Positions 1 through 6,594 of a stretch of 21,443 nucleotides of DNA are shown here, piece by piece (the stretch's first letter is position 1; every line of letters starts with the position of its first letter). A program made the position numbers and the translations under genes. This stretch comes from Faucicola sp937889485 (GTDB lineage Bacteria > Pseudomonadota > Gammaproteobacteria > Pseudomonadales > Moraxellaceae). The stretch covers positions 1 through 21,443 of the forward strand of contig JBOFWQ010000168.1 in NCBI GenBank assembly GCA_051653685.1. The letters run 5' to 3'. Below the pieces are notes generated by a model. That model was not told where the DNA came from. It ran no database searches and worked only from the letters and a program-made list of their open reading frames with translations.

Positions 1-636
1 AACCACCAATCTTGGGTAGATACCACCGTCATACAGTATATTAGCGAAAATCGGTTGCCGCTCACGCGCTTTTTTACCAAATATGAGCTGTTATATATTC
101 CTGTGGTGGGACAGGCGTTTTATTTTTTGGATTTCCCTATGATGAAGCGCTATTCTAAAGAGGCAATTGCAAAAAATCCTGCCCTCAAATACCGTGATAT
201 TATTGAAGCCAAACGCGCTTGCAAAAATCTGGTCGACAAACCGTTTACGTTGTTAAATTTTATTGAAGGCACCCGCTACACCCCAAAAAAACACGCCCTA
301 CAGCAATCCCCCTACCCCAATCTACTTAAGCCCAAAGCTGGCGGTATTGCACTTGCGCTAGGCGCCCTTGGCAACACGGTGGACGGGATTTTGGATATGA
401 CGATTGTGTATCCTGACGGCATTCCTAGTTATCAAGATTTGTGGCAGGGCAATATCAAGCGTATTGGCGTGGATATTCGCCGTGTCGAGTTACCTAGCGG
501 GTTACTGACACAGTTGACTGACGGGCGTTTTCAGACCGATGACGCCACCAAGCAGGCTGTTTATGCTTGGATTGATAAGTTATGGCAGCAAAAATCCCAA
601 ATTATGCAAAAAATGTTGGCAGATTTTGAGCCGTGA
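1..636 (+). CDS. 1-acyl-glycerol-3-phosphate acyltransferase family protein (YihG-like), 5' end missing
   Basis: This is the C-terminal 211 residues of a gene that starts before the window; frame 1 is open from the first base. The fragment opens with NHQSWVD, the HX4D catalytic motif of the PlsC/LPLAT acyltransferases (His at residue 2, Asp at residue 7). The substrate-binding motif FIEGTR lies at about residues 87-92 and is followed by YTPKK, as in the YihG branch. Family members move an acyl chain onto lysophosphatidate or a related lysophospholipid at the inner membrane. The membrane helices expected before the HX4D motif would be upstream of the window. The substrate cannot be told from sequence. 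The stop codon begins a short tandem repeat (634-665). Confidence 0.88.
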   Translation, partial: NHQSWVDTTVIQYISENRLPLTRFFTKYELLYIPVVGQAFYFLDFPMMKRYSKEAIAKNPALKYRDIIEAKRACKNLVDKPFTLLNFIEGTRYTPKKHALQQSPYPNLLKPKAGGIALALGALGNTVDGILDMTIVYPDGIPSYQDLWQGNIKRIGVDIRRVELPSGLLTQLTDGRFQTDDATKQAVYAWIDKLWQQKSQIMQKMLADFEP

Positions 637-665
637 CCTTGGCCGCCCTTGACCTTGACCGCCCC
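634..665. repeat. Imperfect 16-bp tandem duplication after the acyltransferase stop
   Basis: Bases 634-649 and 650-665 are two adjacent 16-bp copies that match at 14 positions, each starting with TGACCTTG. The first copy contains the TGA stop of the acyltransferase gene. It looks like a small slippage duplication with no evident function. Confidence 0.6.
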
Positions 666-735
666 TGACATAGTTGGGCACGACGCGCATGCTTGCCAAA
701 GTGGCGTAACTGGCGCGCACCTGTAGCGTACCAAA

Positions 736-752
736 CGGTTAGCGGCTAACCG
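736..752. repeat. Short perfect inverted repeat, intergenic
   Basis: CGGTTAGC and GCTAACCG are separated by a single G, about 45 bp before the next gene. It could be a dyad operator or fold as a small hairpin. There is no T-tract after it, so a terminator is unlikely. Confidence 0.4.
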
Positions 753-797
753 CTGCACAGGATTTGCGCCGTTGATTTTTATCTTTTTAATAAAGCG

Positions 798-1850
798 ATG
801 ATGACTATGCCAACACAATCTAGTAACCCACTTACCCCCATCGCCCAGCAAATTGGCAAGCCCAGTCGTTGGCAGCTGTTATATGATGCCGTCATGATGG
901 TGGCGATTGCCGTTGATTTGCTACTGATGGGGCTTGATGCCTTGCTCATGAGCAGTTTTATGGCAAAAACGGCAAGTTGGCTGGGTGTGTCGGCATGGGT
1001 TAGTGGTTATGGGCAACTGTGGCACCCTTGGCTTAAAGTAGTGGGTGGTTTTTTTACCCTGTTTTTGGTGGTAGAGCTGTTGGTACGATGGGGCATTGCG
1101 ATTGGGCAAAAACGCTATTATCGTTGGTTCTTTTTTCCCTTTATTCATTGGTACGAGGTGTTAGGCTGTGCGCCGCAGTTGCGTGCTTTGCGCCTGCTAC
1201 GCGCGGCAGTGATTGGCTACCGTTTGCATCAGTTGGGTTATAAAATTTTACCAAAACGCTGGTTGAGTGCCATTACGTTTTATTATGGTGTGGTTATGGA
1301 AGAAATTTCAGATCGGGTCATTTTGACAGCGATTGATAATATTCGCGCCGAGATTCGTAATACTGATGGGCATTTGGTACAAACGATCATTGATAATCAC
1401 CGAGAGGCGCTAGAGATGGCGATTACCGAGGTATTACACCAAGAGTTGACCCCTTTATTACAATCCAAGCCAGACCATTTGCCCGCGTTTGCAAAGCCTC
1501 TAGCAGCACAGGTGGGACAAGCCATTCAGCAATCACTGACCCAAACACCCGAGCTACGGCGCACCTTACGTCTGATACCCATTGCAGGGAGTTTGATTGA
1601 AAATCAGATGCTAAGCCTTGGGCAGCACATTGGCGAAAACCTCACGTTAAGCCTCACCAAAAACCTGACTCAACCTGAGCAGCTAGATAGGGTTTATACA
1701 GAAATTGCCAAAAGTTTGGCACAAATTGACACGACCAGCCCTGCTTTAGAAAAACTTGTTGGTGATATCATTGATGACAGCTTGACCGCCCTCGCCAATC
1801 AAGTGCGTATTCAGCAGTGGAAGCATGCGCTAACCCCAACAAATACCTAG
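798..1850 (+). CDS. Predicted membrane protein with voltage-sensor-like N-terminus, function unknown
   Basis: I do not recognise a named gene. The 350-residue product has hydrophobic helices at about residues 29-55 and 78-103, then an aromatic stretch (RWFFFPFIHWYEVLG, 109-123) and a basic helix with Arg129, Arg132 and Arg135 spaced every three residues. Glu93 and Arg97 lie in the second helix. This order resembles the S1-S4 voltage-sensor fold of ion-transport proteins, with S3 and S4 short and no pore loop visible. About 200 helical, mostly soluble residues follow. Starts are possible at 798, 801 and 807, and none has a clear ribosome site. Proteins with the HWYEVLGC-type motif seem to be conserved in gammaproteobacteria, but I recall no assigned function. 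Confidence 0.72.
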   Translation: MMTMPTQSSNPLTPIAQQIGKPSRWQLLYDAVMMVAIAVDLLLMGLDALLMSSFMAKTASWLGVSAWVSGYGQLWHPWLKVVGGFFTLFLVVELLVRWGIAIGQKRYYRWFFFPFIHWYEVLGCAPQLRALRLLRAAVIGYRLHQLGYKILPKRWLSAITFYYGVVMEEISDRVILTAIDNIRAEIRNTDGHLVQTIIDNHREALEMAITEVLHQELTPLLQSKPDHLPAFAKPLAAQVGQAIQQSLTQTPELRRTLRLIPIAGSLIENQMLSLGQHIGENLTLSLTKNLTQPEQLDRVYTEIAKSLAQIDTTSPALEKLVGDIIDDSLTALANQVRIQQWKHALTPTNT

Positions 1851-1905
1851 GGGCAGTGGTTGTCGTTTTAAATAATACTTGCTAAGATGCAGGGCCAACC
1901 GTGCC

Positions 1906-1914
1906 TGATATAAT
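1906..1914 (+). promoter_or_regulatory. Extended -10 promoter upstream of minC
   Basis: TGATATAAT is a perfect extended -10 element (TGn followed by TATAAT), 29 bp before the chosen minC ATG. No good -35 box is seen at 16-18 bp, which is usual for extended -10 promoters. Transcription would start near 1921 and give a leader of roughly 20 bases with an AAGG ribosome site. Confidence 0.55.
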
Positions 1915-1943
1915 CTCAGTTTTTTTTGTTAAAAAGGTTTTTC

Positions 1944-2888
1944 ATGACAACCCAACCTGCTGTGCCTGCCCCCACTACCCCATCGTCCACCGCGGATCAA
2001 GCGACTGTTCTTTCTACCCCTGCCACTGCAGACCTTACGCCCCAACCGCCTGCTAATCCATCGCAAGTCCCAACCCTTGAAACCACAGCGACCACGTCTA
2101 TGGCTAGCAGCATCAAACTCACGGGACGCTTACTTAATTTTACCCGTTTGTCTATACAAGGCAATGATGTTGAAAGCATTTTGGCAACCATTGCCCAAAA
2201 ACTTGGGCGCCAACGTCAGTCGCGATTGCCTGTAGTGGTTAGCTGTCAAGATGCCCTTGACCTTGCCAAACTTTGGGAAGGCTTATGGTCACTAGGGCTG
2301 CAGCCCATTGGCATTGTCACAGGCGTGTTAGATGAGCTTGCCGACAGCCTACGTATTGCTATTTTTCCTGCCGATGGTCAGCGCATCGATGGCAAAACGC
2401 CACCCAAGCCCGCCGCAGAAGTGACCACGCCTGCTCCTACAACCGCCGCTGCCCAGGCTAACCCTGATGCCAACCCTGCTCCCCAGCCTGTAAACAGTGG
2501 AGCCGACCATACTAGCAAATTGGTGGTCAGCGCTGCCCAAATTGCCTACCCTGAAGGCGATTTGGTGCATCGGCAAATGCTACGCTCGGGGCAAACCATC
2601 AACCACGTGGGCGGCAACGTGATTTTGACCAAAGGAATCAACGCAGGCGCAGAAGCCATCACCGATTATAGCCTCCACATATATGGTAAAGCGGAGGGCA
2701 GACTGGTGGCTGGCGCAACAGGTGACCCCAATGCCAAGATTTTTTGCTTACGCTTTAATCCCTCATTGGTCTCTGTCGCGGGTACTTACTGCCTAAGAGA
2801 AAACATCCCTAGTGAGTTTTTGGACAAAGCCGTACAAGTCACCTATGTCGAAGGACAAGGTTTGGTGTTTGAATGCCTTGAAGGGTAA
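1944..2888 (+). CDS. minC: Septum site-determining protein MinC
   Basis: MinC inhibits FtsZ ring assembly away from midcell and is carried to the membrane by MinD. The 314-residue product has an N-terminal MinC domain at about residues 55-135 (from IKLTGRLLNFTRL), a Pro/Ala-rich linker, and the C-terminal beta-helix domain from about residue 200, with HVGGNV, GINAGAEA and GRLVAGATGDPNA. I chose ATG 1944 over the in-frame TTG 1926 because AAGG lies 7 bases before it. The first 52 residues are a Thr/Pro/Ala-rich, probably disordered extension absent from the E. coli protein. A later ATG at 2100 would remove it but has no ribosome site. A 241-bp gap separates it from minD. Confidence 0.93.
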   Translation: MTTQPAVPAPTTPSSTADQATVLSTPATADLTPQPPANPSQVPTLETTATTSMASSIKLTGRLLNFTRLSIQGNDVESILATIAQKLGRQRQSRLPVVVSCQDALDLAKLWEGLWSLGLQPIGIVTGVLDELADSLRIAIFPADGQRIDGKTPPKPAAEVTTPAPTTAAAQANPDANPAPQPVNSGADHTSKLVVSAAQIAYPEGDLVHRQMLRSGQTINHVGGNVILTKGINAGAEAITDYSLHIYGKAEGRLVAGATGDPNAKIFCLRFNPSLVSVAGTYCLRENIPSEFLDKAVQVTYVEGQGLVFECLEG

Positions 2889-2926
2889 TGTTTTAAAGGA
2901 TTGCTTTAAAGGATAATGCCTTGAAG
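2872..2926. repeat. Nested short direct repeats at the minC 3' end
   Basis: AATGCCTTGAAG occurs at 2872-2883 (across the minC 3' end) and again at 2915-2926. Inside this pair, TTTAAAGGAT is repeated at 2892-2901 and 2905-2914. The pattern looks like past slippage or local duplication. The rest of the 241-bp minC-minD gap shows no gene, and I cannot name a convincing minD promoter in it. Confidence 0.5.
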
Positions 2927-3129
2927 AACAATAAGTGTGGGCGGTAACAAACTGCAAGTGTCGTGGCTTTTTAACACCCTCGTTTTACGGTCAATACGTT
3001 TCATATTACGCAACACAATTTTTGTGCTAAACTAATTAAATGTATATTTTTGAAATGGATAGCTTTACTGTCACCCAATTAAAGCAGTCATTAACGATTG
3101 CTAAGTGCTATGAATAGGAGTGAGCCAAA

Positions 3130-3942
3130 GTGGCGAAAATCGTTGTTGTAACCTCAGGAAAAGGCGGTGTTGGTAAAACCACAACCAGCGCCTCTTTTGC
3201 CACAGGACTGGCATTACGCGGCTACAAAACCGTGGTAATTGACTTTGATGTGGGCTTAAGAAACTTAGATTTAATTATGGGCTGTGAAAACCGCATTGTC
3301 TATGACTTTGTTGATGTTATCTCGGGCAATGCTAGACTGTCACAAGCACTGGTTAAAGACAAACAATTGGAAAACTTATTTACCCTGCCTGCTAGTCAAA
3401 CGCGTGACAAAGATGCACTCACCGATGCAGGCGTGGCAGAGGTGATTCAAGAATTGTCCAAACAATTTGACTACATCGTCTGTGATTCGCCAGCGGGTAT
3501 CGAACGTGGCGCCCAGCTTGCCATGTACCATGCCGATGAAGCCATCATTGTAACCAACCCAGAAATTTCTTCTGTACGCGACTCTGACCGTATCATTGGT
3601 ATTCTACAAAGCCGCACCAAAAAAGTTGAAGAAGGGCTTGGAACCGTGCGCGAACACTTGGTCATCAACCGCTACAATGCCGAACGTGCCGAGCGTGGCG
3701 AGATGATGGACATCAACAGCATCTCAAACGACATCTTAAAAGTGCCATTACTTGGCGTGATTCCTGAGAGCAATAGCGTGCTTGAGGCGTCCAACCAAGG
3801 GGTGCCCGTGGTGCTAGACAAAGAATCAAAAGCGGGGCAAACCTATGATGACATGGTCGCACGTTTTTTGGGTGAAGAACGCCCTTACCGCCATATTGAA
3901 GTGAAAAAGAAAAGCTTCTTGCAACGTTGGTTTGGAGGCTAA
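3130..3942 (+). CDS. minD: Septum site-determining protein MinD (ParA/MinD ATPase)
   Basis: MinD is the membrane-bound ATPase that recruits MinC and oscillates with MinE. The 270-residue product, the usual length, has the deviant Walker A motif GKGGVGKTT near residues 10-18 (Lys11 and Lys16), the IDFDVGLRNLD segment around Asp40 and the DSPAGIE switch. Its C-terminal amphipathic membrane-targeting helix ends KKKSFLQRWFGG. The start is GTG, preceded by AGGAG at 3116-3120 with 9 bases of spacing. Only three bases separate its stop from minE, so the two are surely co-transcribed. Confidence 0.97.
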   Translation: MAKIVVVTSGKGGVGKTTTSASFATGLALRGYKTVVIDFDVGLRNLDLIMGCENRIVYDFVDVISGNARLSQALVKDKQLENLFTLPASQTRDKDALTDAGVAEVIQELSKQFDYIVCDSPAGIERGAQLAMYHADEAIIVTNPEISSVRDSDRIIGILQSRTKKVEEGLGTVREHLVINRYNAERAERGEMMDINSISNDILKVPLLGVIPESNSVLEASNQGVPVVLDKESKAGQTYDDMVARFLGEERPYRHIEVKKKSFLQRWFGG

Positions 3943-3945
3943 CCG

Positions 3946-4224
3946 ATGAAAAAAGGATTTTGGAGCAGTTTATTTGGGGGCGAGCAAAAATCAAGCAGCG
4001 CGAACACTGCCGCGGAACGCCTAAAAGTCATCGTAGCCAGTGATAACCGCCTACACAACCGCCTAACCCCTGAGCGTATCGAAAAAATGAAACGTGAAAT
4101 TTTGGCAGTAGTCAATACCTACGTGTCTGGCGTACAAATTGATGATGTTAACATTCAGCATCACAATGAGGCTAACATGGAAGTATTAGAGATGAATATC
4201 AGCTTGCCTGAAAGTCGCCATTAA
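3946..4224 (+). CDS. minE: Cell division topological specificity factor MinE
   Basis: MinE displaces MinC and stimulates the MinD ATPase, which restricts division to midcell. The 92-residue product has the short N-terminal membrane-binding segment (MKKGFWSSLFGG), the MinD-contact region AAERLKVIVASDNR at about residues 22-35 and the dimerisation domain ending LEMNISLPE. The ribosome site GGAGG lies in the last codons of minD. It faces the cytochrome b561 gene convergently. Confidence 0.96.
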   Translation: MKKGFWSSLFGGEQKSSSANTAAERLKVIVASDNRLHNRLTPERIEKMKREILAVVNTYVSGVQIDDVNIQHHNEANMEVLEMNISLPESRH

Positions 4225-4267
4225 ATTGACAAACAGCAGGCCCTGCCTTGCTATTGTTACAAACCAA

Positions 4268-4302
4268 CAGGTGGGATAACTTGATTCGAGTTATCCCACC
4301 TG
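4268..4302 (-). terminator. Long hairpin between convergent minE and cytochrome b561 genes
   Basis: A perfect 14-bp stem (4268-4281 with 4289-4302) encloses a 7-base loop. Read on the minus strand it is followed by TTGGTTTGT, a T-rich tail, so it fits best as terminator of the b561 transcript. On the plus strand the tail is not T-rich, but the hairpin may still end or protect the minCDE messenger. Confidence 0.65.
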
Positions 4303-4331
4303 CTAGCCCATCAGCTACTACCAAACAAACA

Positions 4332-4889
4332 TCAACGCATACGGCTCAGCAACGCATCTTTTTGAACAAACTGGTGATACAGTGCCCCAACAACATGTAG
4401 CCCTGTAAATACCAACAGCAAAGTCCACAATACATCTTTATGCACTTTTTCAAAAAAATCTGCCAAATCACTATTTTCTGCCACAAAAGCAGGGATTTCT
4501 ACCAATCCAAAAAAGTTGACCCCTTCTGCCGAATACATTGAGGTAAGCCAGCCTGCAATGGGCATGGCAAGCAATAACACATACAGCATCAAATGCGTCA
4601 AGTGCGCCATACCTGTTTGCCATTTTGGCATAACAACTGCAGCGGGGGTTTTGGTCACAACCCGATTAATTAGCCGCGCAATCGTCCAAAATAAGACGCT
4701 AAGCCCAAAGGCTTTATGCAAATCCAAATAGGTGAAATCTACCGCATCATCATTCAGTTCTATCATCACCCATGTGACCACCAATAATACCAAGCTAACC
4801 CAATGAAAAATACGGGCGCTAAGCGACCACTTGTCAGTGCCGTGCGGCTTAATGGGCTGGGGGGTTTCTTGAGAGGCAAAGTATGTCAT
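4332..4889 (-). CDS. Cytochrome b561 family protein (CybB-type, di-haem membrane protein)
   Basis: The 185-residue product has four predicted membrane helices and conserved histidines typical of bacterial b561: His29 in ARIFHW, His58 in LDLHKAFG, His99 in AHLTHLML and the C-terminal GLHVVGALYHQF. Family members bind two haem b groups in the inner membrane and pass electrons between quinol and other carriers; some oxidise superoxide. I chose ATG 4889 over an upstream in-frame start at 4952 because the protein then begins MTYFASQ, close to the family's usual start before the first helix. A GGAAA stretch lies about 8 bases upstream. It is probably a separate transcription unit from the chemosensory genes. 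Confidence 0.9.
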   Translation of the reverse strand: MTYFASQETPQPIKPHGTDKWSLSARIFHWVSLVLLVVTWVMIELNDDAVDFTYLDLHKAFGLSVLFWTIARLINRVVTKTPAAVVMPKWQTGMAHLTHLMLYVLLLAMPIAGWLTSMYSAEGVNFFGLVEIPAFVAENSDLADFFEKVHKDVLWTLLLVFTGLHVVGALYHQFVQKDALLSRMR

Positions 4890-4940
4890 TGTTATTTTTC
4901 CATTTTTTTTATCAGGCTTAATTATTTCATTCAATAAGCA

Positions 4941-4957
4941 CCACCTCACCAAGGTGG
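4941..4957. repeat. Small hairpin between chpC and cytochrome b561 genes
   Basis: CCACCT (4941-4946) and AGGTGG (4952-4957) flank a 5-base loop just after the chpC stop in transcription order. The following bases are only weakly T-rich, so it is at best a poor terminator of the chp operon. Confidence 0.35.
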
Positions 4958-4977
4958 CACTATTGCGTTGTTTGTTG

Positions 4978-5526
4978 CTAGCTATCTAAGTCTACCAACA
5001 GATGCGAGAGTTTGTCGAGGTCTGGCACCACGCATAGCTCATCATTGAGTAAAACTGGCTGATATACCAACGCTTTGCTGGTGTTTGCTTCTAGTGGGGT
5101 GGCTTGGTCATCCGTGCTAGGCAATAGGGTATCTGCGGCTAAAGCGGGGTACTGCAAGGACAATAGCTCTTGATAGGTAGCATCATCTAGGTCTTTAAGA
5201 TCGGCAATACGAACCGACTTAAAGGTGACGTCCCCTTGAATTTGTAGCGCTAAACGGTGGATGTCTGTCACGCTTTCTAACACCACTAGATGGGTGGGTG
5301 TGGCAGTTTTGGGTAGTAAGTGATAGACACAGACATCTTGTTTTTGCCAAAGATAAGTCCAAATCCGCTCTGAGTAGGCATCTATGGTAAGAATTAGCGC
5401 TTTGGGCACAATCCAGTCTGGGGCATTTTGTACGGGGATTTTGGCAATATCTAGTTGACCCGTGGTGATACTAAGCACCCCAACGTTTTCGTCTCGTGTA
5501 AAATATTTGGTTGATGTGTTTGCCAT
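4978..5526 (-). CDS. chpC: ChpC-like CheW-family accessory protein of the Pil-Chp system
   Basis: This is the last gene of the chemosensory cluster, 15 bases after chpB, in the place chpC holds in Pseudomonas aeruginosa. The 182-residue product has no membrane helix or signal peptide. CheW character is faint: alternating strands such as GVLSITTGQLDIAKIP and a C-terminal VYQPVLLNDELCVVPDLDKL stretch. CheW-like proteins couple receptors to the kinase, and ChpC may be an alternative coupler to PilI. AAGAG lies 7 bases before the ATG. The assignment rests largely on position, so the symbol is tentative. Confidence 0.7.
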   Translation of the reverse strand: MANTSTKYFTRDENVGVLSITTGQLDIAKIPVQNAPDWIVPKALILTIDAYSERIWTYLWQKQDVCVYHLLPKTATPTHLVVLESVTDIHRLALQIQGDVTFKSVRIADLKDLDDATYQELLSLQYPALAADTLLPSTDDQATPLEANTSKALVYQPVLLNDELCVVPDLDKLSHLLVDLDS

Positions 5527-5541
5527 AGTACGCTCTTTTTA

Positions 5542-6540
5542 TCAATTTTTTACTGGCAGTTGCGCCATTTTTGGGGGGTTGGAAGGTTGATAACATAGCT
5601 GCACTAGCGCCTTGGCTAGTTGCTGTGGGCTGCCTATATATGTTACTTGGTTGCTTGCTATCATATGTTCAGGCTGGCTTGCACAGGTACTACTTTCTGG
5701 GCTTTGCGCCCAAATCAAACTGCCGTTGGTTTTGGCAGTCATTGCATTGTCACTGCCATCATTACCCATTCCTGAAAATATGATGGTAATAAGACGACTG
5801 CCAAAAGCTTCGCTACAGTTTAGCATGACTTGGCTAATAGGCGGGTTATAAGTCCCTTGCCAAGCCTGCTTTTGCAGAATCACCCGACCATTGGAGTCAC
5901 AAACGATCTTTTGATGAATGGGCAAAATAAGGCAGCGACCTTGCAATAACTGCTGGGTATTGGTGATAACTTCACACCGCCAAGCATTATGTCGGTTGAG
6001 AATTCTGGGCAAGGTATTGAGCATGTCTTGGTTAAAATGCTGCGCTAATAACAGCGACACGGGCAAATCCGCTGGTAGATGGTCTAAAAACTCTTTGACT
6101 GCCAAAGGCCCGCCCATAGAGGCGCCTAGCAGTACCACATATCGCCAAGGCCTTAAGAGGTCATCTGTTGATTTGGGTCGCTGTATCAATTCTGGGCGAT
6201 TGAGGGTGTGCGAGATTTTACGTTTTAGTTGGCGTTGCCATTTGGCATAGAGTAAGCTTTCGTTAATATAAGGGGCAGGCATAAAGCCAATCAACACTGT
6301 TTTTTGGTTATCTAGGTTAAGGGTTTGCTCAACTTTTTGGATAATGGCGTAGTCATCTTCTGTGTCCACTAGCCAAATATCTGCTTTTTGTTCAAAATGT
6401 TTGGGCATCAGCTGAGAGGCTGCTACACAATCTACGACATCAAAATTCCATGAGCGGATGGTGTCGCTAAAAGCGAGCCGCTGCTGATTTTGTTCTGCCA
6501 CGATAAAAAATCGTAGAAACGTTGGATCGTTTGAGGCCAT
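5542..6540 (-). CDS. chpB: ChpB, CheB-type protein-glutamate methylesterase of the Pil-Chp system
   Basis: ChpB would remove methyl groups from PilJ and oppose PilK. The C-terminal half is a CheB catalytic domain with the expected triad: Ser141 in GASMGGP, His168 in AQHFN and Asp261 in GMGNDGSDN. The spacing between them (27 and 93) is close to that of E. coli CheB. The N-terminal ~115 residues resemble a receiver in outline but lack the acidic pair at the first strand (it reads IVAEQ). An Asp59 in LVDTEDD sits where the phosphorylated aspartate would be. The domain is therefore probably not a normal phospho-switch. The gene lies 54 bases after chpA with a hairpin in the gap. Confidence 0.92.
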   Translation of the reverse strand: MASNDPTFLRFFIVAEQNQQRLAFSDTIRSWNFDVVDCVAASQLMPKHFEQKADIWLVDTEDDYAIIQKVEQTLNLDNQKTVLIGFMPAPYINESLLYAKWQRQLKRKISHTLNRPELIQRPKSTDDLLRPWRYVVLLGASMGGPLAVKEFLDHLPADLPVSLLLAQHFNQDMLNTLPRILNRHNAWRCEVITNTQQLLQGRCLILPIHQKIVCDSNGRVILQKQAWQGTYNPPISQVMLNCSEAFGSRLITIIFSGMGNDGSDNAMTAKTNGSLIWAQSPESSTCASQPEHMIASNQVTYIGSPQQLAKALVQLCYQPSNPPKMAQLPVKN

Positions 6541-6564
6541 GCCCGTTCTCTACCTTATTTAGTT

Positions 6565-6590
6565 GAGCCACCTCACGTGGTGGCTCTTTT
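6565..6590 (+). terminator. Hairpin between chpA and chpB, terminator-like on the + strand
   Basis: GAGCCACC (6565-6572) pairs perfectly with GGTGGCTC (6579-6586) around a 6-base loop, and TTTT follows on the + strand. In the direction of the operon (minus) the tail is AACTAAATAA, so it should not terminate chpA messages efficiently. It could stop antisense transcripts, or act as a messenger-stability or attenuation element within the operon. Confidence 0.5.
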
Positions 6591-6594
6591 GTGC

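Noticed and set aside
1926..1943. TTG 1926 as the minC start
   Set aside because: It would add MLKRFF with no ribosome site before it, while AAGG sits correctly before ATG 1944.
4890..4952. Upstream start of the cytochrome b561 gene (MVRWCLLNE)
   Set aside because: The added 21 residues read as non-coding and overlap the small hairpin after chpC; ATG 4889 gives the usual b561 N-terminus.
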